A DNA stretch of 44,400 bases from a bacterium (lineage in GTDB: Bacteria; Electryoneota; RPQS01): positions 1-44,400 of the forward strand of contig JABWCQ010000021.1 of NCBI GenBank assembly GCA_013360195.1. The letters are read 5' to 3'. The position numbers and the translations under genes were made by a program. Positions 18,401 through 25,874 of the stretch are shown in pieces (positions within the stretch are counted from its first letter, which is position 1; each line of letters starts with the position of its first letter). Below the pieces are notes generated by a model. That model did no database searches. It was not told where the DNA came from and saw nothing but the letters and a program-made list of their open reading frames with translations.

Positions 18401-18558
18401 TGCAGATGCAGCCGCGCGAGCTGATTAGGTACAATGACCCACACTTCGGCAAGCGGGTCACTTTTTTTGAGATCGCGCAATGACTTGGCAAGAGTCTCTT
18501 CGAGAAAACGAAGATGACCCGTAAAAAGCTGATGTGGCTTCATGATTGAACTGCTCAT
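15436..18558 (-). CDS. addB: AddB-like inactivated helicase with iron-sulfur nuclease domain
   Basis: About 1040 residues from the ATG at 18558; a GTG at 18603 or an ATG at 18543 are other choices. The N-terminal half resembles an SF1 helicase fold, but no Walker A (GxGKT) is visible, so ATPase activity is probably lost. The C-terminal domain is a PD-(D/E)XK nuclease (INIIDYKSG). It is flanked by the AddB iron-sulfur signature: one Cys in DYWKCPFRF and a C-x2-C-x5-C cluster (CKYCSVKLAC) near the end. This arrangement is typical of AddB/RexB subunits. It overlaps addA by 8 bases and is divergent from motA, with only about 120 bases between them. Confidence 0.87.
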   Translation of the reverse strand: MSSSIMKPHQLFTGHLRFLEETLAKSLRDLKKSDPLAEVWVIVPNQLARLHLQRFLAGKLQIAANIRFKTVTDLMHALAEPVVLEEGWSTLSEAAVDPLLENVLSAEYGKLKYLKPVANSAGFRRALLKTRRDLILHEIAPADLNRVLFADREREYKLHDLALLYSAVNQALEKLKLHDSAMLQQLAYRAARTNINLRAPLNLYCVFELPPLTRSILGKVMSNLDVTAFLPWVADRRAYEYNKDTYQWYMSSGFTESREENAAVQYTDIRFVSTPRESAAATEIIRDIIDNESIKSGSAAVLLAGSGALAAVLETRCQMIGLHPYIYEAKTVGQTAAGRGLSALVELLDGELSRERVADYLASAPFISSIASLTGEWIRLAEESYVIAGLKDWEYRISRKTEQLEYHASKFAGQDEEEDSVVDVRRRIENANACLAFMRELDAMIQRAASAASWESGVAAVWEYYKESIELDEEFAGLTHQLEQASLLDAARVPCTAHGLREFLLSALETPGTRTGKFNAGTPIVAPREVALGATFPHVFLPGFNEGTVPHLQKQDPLLLDADRYQLNTTLSASLPLAKDSLVRERFLLEMQLRSATESVTICYSQSDADGRPLLKSPYIAELCEIQNSVPLTAEELDSLLKTLPNRQTLSNPLRVSRSATPVSRSEYNRRKLFDALQDGNTHALSHLAQDSEFQRIVNSEVSRFSARAYTNSDGLISNSTALAHLNTTFSRDIAISASTLEDYWKCPFRFLVTRLWEAYAPESVNKLSPLTEREKGTLLHNILQRYHGRKLNLPVTGEHYTWDELRSIALEEITSYARKFPIGSRFAAAKLRQQILLLLQSYYADLFNSDTVWLTRHVELSFGFGKPPMPAAVPYTFPDEEQILFKGRIDRWDSDAAGREINIIDYKSGSPPKKNSRKMERRLQREIYRLAAESAAPAANVSAQYYYIAGALRDVASDAESRAEALSVAASLLSDLRTGIFAPDPAEDDSTACKYCSVKLACGAQRHSGKAFNSSAVPNLRTNRTAKDDTEETGADDNE

Positions 18559-18675
18559 TATCGATTCTTCACAATGCCTTTCGGGGCATTTACGCTGGGG
18601 CACACCGATTGCGATGGATGGGTGCGATGAATCGTGTAAAACCTCGAACTAACTGAAGCTAATCTCAAAGACGCT

Positions 18676-19545
18676 ATGGCAATAGTTGGTGTTTTGGTCG
18701 TTATCGGCGGCGTTATCGGCGGTTTCCTGATGGCAGGCGGCGCAATCGGAGTTCTGATTCAGCCGTCTGAAGTCGTGGTGATTTTCGGCGCAACGATTGG
18801 CGGACTGTTAATTTCGGTTCCAGTCGCAACGCTGAAGGCTCTTGTGACGGACATGATGGGAATCATGACCGGGAAATCGGGGCCGTCGAAAGATACCTAC
18901 ATTCAAACGCTGTTGTTACTCAACGAGCTGTTTCAAATGGCCCGCAAAGACGGAATCATCGCGCTTGAATCGCATGTTAACGACCCGCACACCAGCAAGG
19001 TCTTCGAGAAGTATCCTCAGATACTTCACGACCACGGCGCTTTGGCTTACATTTGCGACACCATCAAGCTCTTTCTCGCCGGGTCAGTACCACCGCACGA
19101 GATCGAAATGCTGATGGATCAGGAAATCGACTCGCATCATGAAGAAGCGGGCATCACGGCCGGCGTGATCGCCAAAATAGCCGACGCACTTCCGGGACTC
19201 GGAATTGTCGCCGCAGTTCTTGGTATTATCATTACGATGGGTCACATTGACGGCGATCCGGCAGTAGTCGGTCATCACGTCGCCGCAGCACTCGTGGGAA
19301 CGTTCATGGGTGTTCTCTTCGCGTACGGATTCTTTTCACCGATGGCAGCGAACCTTGAAGCGCGCAACCGCAACAACGCGAGGCTGCTGCACGTTATCAA
19401 GGCAGGAATCTCAGCCTTTGCCAAGGGCATGGCGCCCTCTGTCTCGATAGAGTTTGCCCGCCGCGCGATCTTCCATTCCGACAGACCGTCGTTTGAGGAG
19501 ACGGAGAAGCTTTTGAAGGAAGCCAAGAACAAGAGTCACGGTTAA
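18676..19545 (+). CDS. motA: Flagellar motor stator protein MotA
   Basis: A 289-residue inner-membrane protein, the proton (or sodium) channel subunit of the flagellar stator. The N-terminus VGVLVVIGGVIGGFLMAGG and VVIFGATIGGLLIS mark TM1 and TM2. A large cytoplasmic segment follows (residues 55-170) and carries the charged EIDSHHEEAG region. TM3/TM4 lie in LGIVAAVLGIIITMG and AALVGTFMGVLFAYGFFSP, followed by a cytoplasmic tail. Length and layout fit the E. coli-type MotA. It is the first gene of an operon with motB. No flagellar sigma-28 promoter is seen in the 117 bases to addB. Confidence 0.93.
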   Translation: MAIVGVLVVIGGVIGGFLMAGGAIGVLIQPSEVVVIFGATIGGLLISVPVATLKALVTDMMGIMTGKSGPSKDTYIQTLLLLNELFQMARKDGIIALESHVNDPHTSKVFEKYPQILHDHGALAYICDTIKLFLAGSVPPHEIEMLMDQEIDSHHEEAGITAGVIAKIADALPGLGIVAAVLGIIITMGHIDGDPAVVGHHVAAALVGTFMGVLFAYGFFSPMAANLEARNRNNARLLHVIKAGISAFAKGMAPSVSIEFARRAIFHSDRPSFEETEKLLKEAKNKSHG

Positions 19546-19548
19546 GCC

Positions 19549-20457
19549 ATGGCAGAGCTGCACAACGACCCGCCGATTATACGAATCGTCAAGAAGGGGC
19601 ACGCACATGGCCACCACGGCGGCGCATGGAAAGTGGCGTTCGCCGACTTCGTAACGGCGATGATGGCGCTGTTCATCGTGCTGTGGATTCTTGGACAGTC
19701 CGAAGACGTCAAGCGCGGAATCGGCGGTTACTTCCGCGATCCAACCGGCAAGGCTTTGCTGGGAGCGGGACCCGCGGAAGCGACCAGCAATGCGCAGGGT
19801 TTGTCGATCATTAAACTTCCTTCAGTCGCGCAAATGCACACGCTTCCCGACGCCGAACTGGAAAACGAAGCTGAGAAACTGAAACAGCTTATCGAAGAGA
19901 GCGACGTTTTTCAAGGGCTGAAGGATCAAATCACGATTGAAGTTTCGCACGAAGGGCTGCGGGTCGAAATCAACGAAGGCGAGAACGAGGTTCTCTTCGC
20001 ATCGGGCAGCGCGGAACTTTCACCGAAGCTGATTGCGGCACTCAAGGCGTTGGCGGCGGAGTACAGCAAAGTGAACAATAAACTGATTCTTGAAGGACAC
20101 ACCGACGCCGCGCAGTTTTCGAACAGCAGCAACATAACGAATTGGGAGCTTTCCACACAGCGCGCCAATGAAGCGCGGAGGGTGATGGAGCAGGCCGGTT
20201 TGTCGGGGGATCAAGTCTTAATGGTGCGCGGATACGCCGACCGCAGGCCGCGTTTTGATGATCCGCTGGACCCGCGCAACCGCAGAATCTCCATGCTGCT
20301 TGTATCCGATCAAGGTATGGATATCGCACTGGGAAAACTCAGCAGTCTTGAGACCGGCGGCAACTCAGATGCCGGCCAGTCAGGAACGTCACAGAACGAC
20401 AAGCCTAAGAAAAGCAAGAACAGAGTTTCCCTATTTGCCACCGGGGGGCGAAACTGA
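19549..20457 (+). CDS. motB: Flagellar motor stator protein MotB
   Basis: A 302-residue stator subunit. After a basic, His-rich N-terminus comes GGAWKVAFADFVTAMMALF, the single membrane span with the ion-carrying Asp33, followed by a plug-like segment. The OmpA-type peptidoglycan-binding domain occupies about residues 150-255 (LEGHTDAAQF, STQRANEARRVM, VRGYADRRPRFDDP). A Ser/Lys-rich tail ends the protein. It begins 3 bases after the motA stop, and its own stop overlaps the next start (TGATG), so all three genes are translationally linked. Confidence 0.93.
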   Translation: MAELHNDPPIIRIVKKGHAHGHHGGAWKVAFADFVTAMMALFIVLWILGQSEDVKRGIGGYFRDPTGKALLGAGPAEATSNAQGLSIIKLPSVAQMHTLPDAELENEAEKLKQLIEESDVFQGLKDQITIEVSHEGLRVEINEGENEVLFASGSAELSPKLIAALKALAAEYSKVNNKLILEGHTDAAQFSNSSNITNWELSTQRANEARRVMEQAGLSGDQVLMVRGYADRRPRFDDPLDPRNRRISMLLVSDQGMDIALGKLSSLETGGNSDAGQSGTSQNDKPKKSKNRVSLFATGGRN

Positions 20458-21599
20458 TGGGTTCGAATTTCAGATCACGCGTCTTGTATCTTTTGAATAC
20501 GGATGAGCGAAACGCACCAGAAGCTGTGCTGCAGGCCGCGGAGACTCGTTGCATCCGCCGCGGCTGTCAGCCTGATCTATCCATAAAGCAGTTTGATCCG
20601 GCGGTAATTGTCATCGGTGCGCCGATGGATCACGACGCTCATATCGCACTCGATCGAGTCTCGACATTGATGCTTCCTGTGCTCGGATTCGGCACGGGGC
20701 CGTGCGAACGATTGATGTGTGACGTGTCGGTCACAATTGCCATGACGGACTTGCGCTCGATGATTTCACTGCTCGCCAGTCCGGCGACGCTTTGCGCGCT
20801 TCCGCCGGGACAGGGAGTAAACGGCATCGGCACATGGCTGAAGCACTCGGCGGATGATTTCGCGCAGATGATGGAGCATCTGCTTGCGCTGCGTATGCCT
20901 GATTACCGTGACCGCGCCGAGCGCGTGGTACAGGCATGTTTGTGGATCGGCTCACATCTCGGTATGGGCGGAGAAGAGCTGAATACACTTCAGCTCGCGG
21001 CGAGAATGCGAGAAATCGGCAAGCTGGGTTTGCCCGACAAGATATTGTTCACTCCGCGTGAACAGCGCACACCCGATGAGCAGGCGATGTACGACCGTTA
21101 TCCGATGCTCGGTGCGCGGGTGTTGAGACAGTTTCCGGTTTTTTCGGCGGCGGCGAAGATTGTTGAATATTGTCTCGAAAATTTCGACGGTTCCGGTGCG
21201 ATGAATCTGGCCGCGCATCAGATTCCGCTCGGTTCGCGCATTCTTCGAGTTGCCAGCGCGTTTCAGATGATTACGGATACGGGCACCAAAGGCCGGGACG
21301 AAGTGGTTCATGTGCTCGGCCGGGGCAGAGGTTCCCTGTACGACCCGATGATTGTGGGACTCGTCGAGAACTATGCCACACTCGCCACGGCGCAACTGAA
21401 CAAGGGTGCCGCAACGCGGCGCGTCCGCCTGTCGGACCTGCATGAAGGGATGGTGCTGGCCGAAGACATCTGGAGCCGCACCGGAGTGAAGATTGTCGGT
21501 TCGGGAACGCGGCTTAATGAGCACATCATCCGGATACTGATGACGCTTCCCCTTAATATGGCAATAGAATCCGTGGAAGTCCAGAGGGACTTTCAATAA
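20457..21599 (+). CDS. Degenerate HD-GYP-like protein, stator operon copy 1
   Basis: A 380-residue protein. Residues 1-115 form an alpha/beta domain that may be a receiver relative without recognisable phosphorylation residues. Residues of about 145-275 align with HD-GYP c-di-GMP phosphodiesterases (IGKLGLPDKIL, PMLGARVLRQFP, FDGSG, IPLGSRILRVASAFQMI). The metal-binding HD pair is Arg185-Glu186, the HH pair before DGSG is Cys-Leu, and the first His (HxxRV) is Asp152. The C-terminal domain (LSDLHEGMVLAEDI, then IVGSGTRL) is also common beside HD-GYP domains. Catalysis is therefore unlikely; a binding or scaffold role is inferred. The start overlaps the motB stop, suggesting a role at the flagellar motor. 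Confidence 0.85.
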   Translation: MGSNFRSRVLYLLNTDERNAPEAVLQAAETRCIRRGCQPDLSIKQFDPAVIVIGAPMDHDAHIALDRVSTLMLPVLGFGTGPCERLMCDVSVTIAMTDLRSMISLLASPATLCALPPGQGVNGIGTWLKHSADDFAQMMEHLLALRMPDYRDRAERVVQACLWIGSHLGMGGEELNTLQLAARMREIGKLGLPDKILFTPREQRTPDEQAMYDRYPMLGARVLRQFPVFSAAAKIVEYCLENFDGSGAMNLAAHQIPLGSRILRVASAFQMITDTGTKGRDEVVHVLGRGRGSLYDPMIVGLVENYATLATAQLNKGAATRRVRLSDLHEGMVLAEDIWSRTGVKIVGSGTRLNEHIIRILMTLPLNMAIESVEVQRDFQ

Positions 21600-21609
21600 G
21601 GAGTGAATT

Positions 21610-21900
21610 TTGGAAGTATGGTATTTACTGGTTCTTGTGCCGCTGATTCAGCTGGTCAGGGCGCTGGTGGATGCCTGGAAACTGCTCCTCGAAGCTGCGG
21701 ACGATGACGAGCGTCAGGAGATTATCGCAAATGCGGGAGCGAAAGCACTCATCAATACGATTCTGGCGGTTGCTATCGCGGTCGCGCCTTGGCCGTATAA
21801 CTTATTGGGACTTGTTCCCATTGCAATCCCGCCGCTCATGAGCGGCATAGCTTCATTATTCGGTGTTACATTGTTTTGGAAATTTCACGGTAAATTTTGA
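21610..21900 (+). CDS. Small membrane protein of the stator operon
   Basis: A 96-residue protein of unknown function, starting with TTG at 21610 behind AAGGAG. A hydrophobic N-terminus (VWYLLVLVPLIQLVRAL) is followed by an acidic, amphipathic stretch (EAADDDERQEI) and then one or two further hydrophobic segments (TILAVAIAVAPWPYNLLGLVPIAI by parts, then MSGIASLFGVTLFW). It lies 10 bases after the first HD-GYP-like gene and 55 before the second, so it is probably co-transcribed. No family is recognised. Confidence 0.7.
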   Translation: MEVWYLLVLVPLIQLVRALVDAWKLLLEAADDDERQEIIANAGAKALINTILAVAIAVAPWPYNLLGLVPIAIPPLMSGIASLFGVTLFWKFHGKF

Positions 21901-21955
21901 TTTTTCGGACACACCACCACAATGGATACGTGAACTTTGACCTGGGGAAACTGTG

Positions 21956-23104
21956 ATGGTTAATCAGAAATTCAAGGTTTTATTCCTTACCACCCGCGCT
22001 CGCGAGCTGTTCCCGCAGAGCCTTGTGACGATTGCCAATGTGACCGCATTGGACGTGACAGACGTTGCGGCTGCTCCCATACTCCATAACATTGCCCCTG
22101 ACTGGATAATCTGCTGCAGCGTGCCCGTGGAGCATAGAATCGCGCCGATTCTTGCCATGCTGAAGGCCAAGGGGCTGCCAATTCTCGGTCTCGGTCCGAC
22201 ACACACGGATATGGTTGACGTTGTGCTCTCCAAGTTCACGCCGATACATTCGATGCGCAGCGCCTGTCATCTGCTAATCATGCTCTCGCAAACGAAGGCA
22301 GAGACAAAGGTAAAAGAGGAATTCCCTCCGTTGGATCTTAAGGACCTGATCGAGATTCTTGAGCGTGCGGTCAATCTCCGGGTTCCCGGCAGCCACGAGC
22401 GCGCCATTCGAATCGAAGCGCTGGCCGAACAGGTTGGACGGCATCTGCGTCTTTCCAAGCAGGAACTTGATGACTTGATGATTGCTGCAAGACTCCGTGA
22501 AATCGGTAAAATCGGCGTTCCGGACGAGTTGCTTTACACGGATCTGAGCGAAATGCCGCCGGAGCGGATTCGTATTTATGAGAATTACGCGGCGCTTGGG
22601 GCAGTGATTCTGCGCACGCTTCCGTCGCTGGAAGGTGTCGCCCTGTGTGTCGGATATCAGCTTGAGAATGTCGACGGAACCGGCCCATCCGGCGCGATGA
22701 TGAACAAGATTCCGATTGGCGCGAGAATTCTGCGTGCTTGCATCGCGTTTGAGCGGCTGGATGCCGCTGAAGGCACCGAGCGCGCCGCTGACAATCTGAC
22801 TCAGCTTTGGAGTAAGGCAAACACTCACTTCGATCCCAACGTTCTGGCGGCGCTCGATGCGACGGTCTCACAACGGGAATTCAAACCGGATGCAGACAGT
22901 TCTCTGATTCCTGTGGACGCATTAAGAGCCGGGATGCAGCTCGGACAGAGCCTGTATGACAGCAACGGATTCCGAATGCTTGCTTACGGGGCGGAAATCT
23001 CAGCTGCCAAAATCGACGCGATTGTCAGTTATCTTAAGCTCACGGGTCAGCGGGAGATTGCGGTCATCACCGAGTCCGTCGGCAAGCCGCACTCCATCGA
23101 ATAG
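21956..23104 (+). CDS. Degenerate HD-GYP-like protein, stator operon copy 2
   Basis: A 382-residue paralogue of the gene at 20457, with the same layout: an N-terminal alpha/beta domain (KFKVLFLTTRAREL), an HD-GYP-like core at about 145-270 and a C-terminal domain (VDALRAGMQLGQSLYDSNGF). The HD pair is again Arg-Glu (RLREIGKIGVPDEL) and the HH pair before the Glu is Gln-Leu (YQLENVDGTG). The first His is kept here (GSHERAIRI). The shared RE replacement implies duplication after the loss of catalysis, or strong selection for that form. A GTG at 21953 would add one Met. A terminator follows 22 bases later, closing the operon. Confidence 0.85.
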   Translation: MVNQKFKVLFLTTRARELFPQSLVTIANVTALDVTDVAAAPILHNIAPDWIICCSVPVEHRIAPILAMLKAKGLPILGLGPTHTDMVDVVLSKFTPIHSMRSACHLLIMLSQTKAETKVKEEFPPLDLKDLIEILERAVNLRVPGSHERAIRIEALAEQVGRHLRLSKQELDDLMIAARLREIGKIGVPDELLYTDLSEMPPERIRIYENYAALGAVILRTLPSLEGVALCVGYQLENVDGTGPSGAMMNKIPIGARILRACIAFERLDAAEGTERAADNLTQLWSKANTHFDPNVLAALDATVSQREFKPDADSSLIPVDALRAGMQLGQSLYDSNGFRMLAYGAEISAAKIDAIVSYLKLTGQREIAVITESVGKPHSIE

Positions 23105-23126
23105 CGTTCTCCAAGCATTTATACGA

Positions 23127-23156
23127 AAAGCCCCTCTGCCTTCGCAGAGGGGCTTT
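23127..23156. terminator. Bidirectional terminator
   Basis: AAAGCCCCTCTGC (23127-23139) pairs with GCAGAGGGGCTTT (23144-23156) around a CTTC tetraloop. It lies between the convergent stator operon and the exoprotein gene at 23179. Confidence 0.9.
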
Positions 23157-23178
23157 CTATTTCCAAGAGAGGTGGAAA

Positions 23179-24171
23179 TTACTTCATCAGAATCATCTTA
23201 CGGGTCGCGCTGAAGGCACCGGCCTCCAGACGGTAGATATACATACCGCTGGTGAGGCTCGACGCATCAAAGTTCACCGTGTGACGTCCGGCGGCTTGCG
23301 GGCCGCTAACGAGCGTGGCGACTTCCTGGCCAACCAGGTTGAAGATACGCAGGCTGACGTTCGAAGCTTCAGCCAATTCGAAGCTGATGTTGGTCTCCGG
23401 GTTGAACGGGTTGGGGAAGTTCTGATCGAGTGCGAACTTCGCAACCACACCATTCGGAGCATCCGGCGTAGCGCTGGTCGCAGCCAACACTTCGCTCGAA
23501 CCATTCACATCAACCGATTCCAGCGTATAGGTGTAGGTGACGCCGTTGGTCACGCCGTTATCCACCCACGAGTAGCTGTGGCCAGCCGTGCTGTTCGTCG
23601 CGGCAATCTCGGTCGCCTTCACGCCATCACGGAGGATGTTGAAGTGATCCAGATCGGTCTCGCTGACGGTGCTGAAGTTGACGGTCACTTGACGGTCACC
23701 TGCGACGGCATCAAACGACGCGACTTCGGCGGCCAACTGATCGTCAAAGCTCAAGCAGAAGCAGCCCGAGCAAAGGCTGAAGATTTCGATTTCCCAGTAG
23801 CCGTCATGATTCCAGCGATAGGCGATTTCCATACAATCGCTGAATCCGGACCAATCCGTGGGGCTGGGGAAGAAGATTCCGCCGCCCAAAGTGAAAATGG
23901 ACGGGGGAGTAATGGGCTGACATGCAACATCACAGTCGCTAGACGACGGGTTGCAACCCGCGACGGCGGTGATGACAGGGATACCGGCCTGATCAAGATC
24001 CGCTCCGACGAGGAAGAAGTTGATCAGTCCGAATTGGCAAACCTGAATACAAGCGGACTCACCGAGGTGAAGCTCCGCAGGATAGCTGGGCGTGCACTGC
24101 GCCTGCACCGAATTCGGAGCGGCGATAAACAGCGCTGCGGCCAGCATCATAATAGCAAATACCTTTTTCAT
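23179..24171 (-). CDS. Secreted protein with type IX-like C-terminal sorting domain
   Basis: A 330-residue exoprotein. The chosen ATG at 24171 starts a clean signal peptide (MKKVFAIMMLAAALF ... NSVQA then QC) behind CGGAG; a start at 24201 would put ten polar residues in front. The Cys-rich central domain (residues 25-140) has no recognised family. An FN3-like domain (VASFDAVAGDRQVTVNFS, VSETDLDHFNIL) leads into the sorting tail from about residue 250 (NFPNPFNPETNISFEL, FNLVGQEVATLV, GMYIYRL, ending MILMK). It lies 59 bases after the paralogous exoprotein gene, so the two are probably co-transcribed from the promoter at 25648-25676. Confidence 0.85.
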   Translation of the reverse strand: MKKVFAIMMLAAALFIAAPNSVQAQCTPSYPAELHLGESACIQVCQFGLINFFLVGADLDQAGIPVITAVAGCNPSSSDCDVACQPITPPSIFTLGGGIFFPSPTDWSGFSDCMEIAYRWNHDGYWEIEIFSLCSGCFCLSFDDQLAAEVASFDAVAGDRQVTVNFSTVSETDLDHFNILRDGVKATEIAATNSTAGHSYSWVDNGVTNGVTYTYTLESVDVNGSSEVLAATSATPDAPNGVVAKFALDQNFPNPFNPETNISFELAEASNVSLRIFNLVGQEVATLVSGPQAAGRHTVNFDASSLTSGMYIYRLEAGAFSATRKMILMK

Positions 24172-24230
24172 GCGGTCAATCTCCGTGGTTTTTGTGGTCA
24201 TCCTACGTGGTGCTTGGAAGTGCTGTAATC

Positions 24231-25562
24231 TTACTTCAGATAGAGCATCTTCTGCGACGCGGTGAATTCACCGGCCGTCAGCGTGTACATATACACGCCC
24301 GTAGCAAGGCCTTCAGCCGACCAGTTCACCGTGTGGACGCCAGCAGCCATCGTGCCGTTAACCACAGTGGCAACCTCACGACCCAGCATGTCATAGACCT
24401 TCAGGCTGACGTTGCCGGCAACCGGGAGGCTGAAATTGAAGCTGGTCTGAGCGTTGAACGGATTCGGGTAATTCTGGGCCAGTTCGTAGTTAAGTGCCAC
24501 AGCGCCGCTCTGCGGAGTCGCTTCGGCAACAACGGATTGACCGTCGATGTTGTAAACGCTGACGTTGCCGTTCACGTCTTCAACATGGAGTTTGTAGTAA
24601 TAGGTCTTGCCATTGGTGACATCGTTGTCAACAAAGGTGTAGTTGTTACCCGTGGCGTTATTGGTGGCTTCGATCGCGGCCAGACCATAATAGCCGAAGT
24701 CGCGATTTTCGCTGCGGGTAATACGGAACTCACGCAAATCAGATTCGCTCATCGTGCTCCAGTTCAACGTCACCTCGCCGTCACCGGCAACAGCGTCAAA
24801 GCCATTGATTTCGACGGGCAGGATGAAGTCCGAACGCCAGATGCAGACGCAACCGGGGTCAACGCCGCAATAGGACATCGTCAAGAAGAGCAAGCAGTTC
24901 GGGAACACGCGAATGTTCCAGTTGAAGAGTGACCAGTCCACGCCGGCGCAATCCGGATTGTCGCAATGCGAACCTTCAGCCGGGTTGCAACGGTTGGTCA
25001 CCGTGATTTCAAGGGTACCCGGCGTATGGCCCGGATCTTCGCATTCAATCGGAATCACGAACGTGCCGTGGCAGATCGTGGCGCAGAACGCGGAATTGAT
25101 GGGAATCGACGCCGGCAGAACCGGGGTGCAGCCGTCCGTCACGTATTCAAGAGTCTGTCCGTCCAGAGTTTGAACGTTGTTCCAGTCAAAAATGTCAACC
25201 GTGTATTCAAGCTGGCTCCAGTCCAAGCTCCAAACCTGAACTTGTGCGCCGACCTGAACCGACTGACCAATCTCGAGGTCACCTACAAACATGTCCAACT
25301 CGCACCAGTGGAAGTCCGTGTTCTCGGCCACGATTCCATCCACATACTGACCTGTCGATTCATCCCAGCGCTGCGGCAGACCGCAGGCGGCCGGAAGATG
25401 AATGAACGACACGATTGCGTTAAACGGGGTCGCATCGCCGAAGATCAAGTGCATTTTCTGATTCTGTTCATCGAATGCCAACGTGGCATCATCCAAAGCG
25501 AGGGCGTTCCCACAAAACAGGGCAGCCAACGCAAGGACCAAAACAAGTCGCATTTTCTTCAT
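24231..25562 (-). CDS. Secreted protein with type IX-like C-terminal sorting domain
   Basis: A 443-residue exoprotein and tandem relative of its downstream neighbour. The signal peptide is MKKMRLVLVLALAALF ... NALA. A Cys-rich N-terminal domain without a recognised family runs to about residue 270. The FN3-like module (EINGFDAVAGDGEVTLNWS, MSESDLREFRITRS) then leads to a sorting tail from about 362 (NYPNPFNAQTSFNFSL, VYDMLGREVATVV, GVYMYTL, ending MLYLK). A near-consensus sigma70 promoter lies about 80 bases upstream, and GAGAGGTGTGGG precedes the ATG. The substrate or binding partner is unknown. Confidence 0.86.
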   Translation of the reverse strand: MKKMRLVLVLALAALFCGNALALDDATLAFDEQNQKMHLIFGDATPFNAIVSFIHLPAACGLPQRWDESTGQYVDGIVAENTDFHWCELDMFVGDLEIGQSVQVGAQVQVWSLDWSQLEYTVDIFDWNNVQTLDGQTLEYVTDGCTPVLPASIPINSAFCATICHGTFVIPIECEDPGHTPGTLEITVTNRCNPAEGSHCDNPDCAGVDWSLFNWNIRVFPNCLLFLTMSYCGVDPGCVCIWRSDFILPVEINGFDAVAGDGEVTLNWSTMSESDLREFRITRSENRDFGYYGLAAIEATNNATGNNYTFVDNDVTNGKTYYYKLHVEDVNGNVSVYNIDGQSVVAEATPQSGAVALNYELAQNYPNPFNAQTSFNFSLPVAGNVSLKVYDMLGREVATVVNGTMAAGVHTVNWSAEGLATGVYMYTLTAGEFTASQKMLYLK

Positions 25563-25647
25563 CCCACACCTCTCTAAATGGTCAAATGGCCGCGCCTAAG
25601 AGACATGCCTGCCTCTCGGCGCTCTTTCGCTTTTCGTAACTGTGATA

Positions 25648-25676
25648 AATATAGTTTCTGGGAGCAAACCTGTCAA
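25648..25676 (-). promoter_or_regulatory. Sigma70-like promoter of exoprotein pair
   Basis: Read on the minus strand: TTGACA (25676-25671), a 17-base spacer, then TATATT (25653-25648). This is near-consensus for a housekeeping promoter and predicts a start of transcription near 25641 with a leader of about 80 bases before the gene at 25562. Confidence 0.7.
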
Positions 25677-25874
25677 GCTTTCTGATGAGAAATATAAAAT
25701 TTTGAGGCACTTGACTAACATCAAGCGGGGATATTAGTTCTTTGTTTAATACTATGTGCATATTGAGTTTATCGATATGTCTGCAGCCCGTTTCAGAGTG
25801 ACATTGTCGCCTAGCTGTCCACCCTGTGGGTCTCTTGGATTGAGGTCTCCCGAGGGTGCCTCCTGCAAGCTAGT
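25677..25874. other. Intergenic stretch with short nested inverted repeats
   Basis: Together with the promoter this fills a 312-base gap without a gene. The right half contains ACCC-TG-TGGGT and a nested pairing GAGG/CCTC around CCC-GA-GGG at about 25842-25862. It could be the 3' end of the tatD transcript or a small structured RNA. No T-run follows, and no protein is convincing. Confidence 0.3.

Noticed and set aside
20457-23104. Active HD-GYP c-di-GMP phosphodiesterases
   Set aside because: HD is replaced by Arg-Glu and the HH pair is lost in both proteins, so the binuclear or trinuclear metal site cannot form in the usual way.
23281-24228. A 315-codon plus-strand open frame
   Set aside because: Antisense to the sorted exoprotein at 23179-24171, which has a signal peptide, domains and a sorting tail. 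The plus-strand product has none.
24192-25577. Two plus-strand open frames of about 200-250 codons
   Set aside because: Antisense to the exoprotein gene at 24231-25562; composition and content look like shadow translation.
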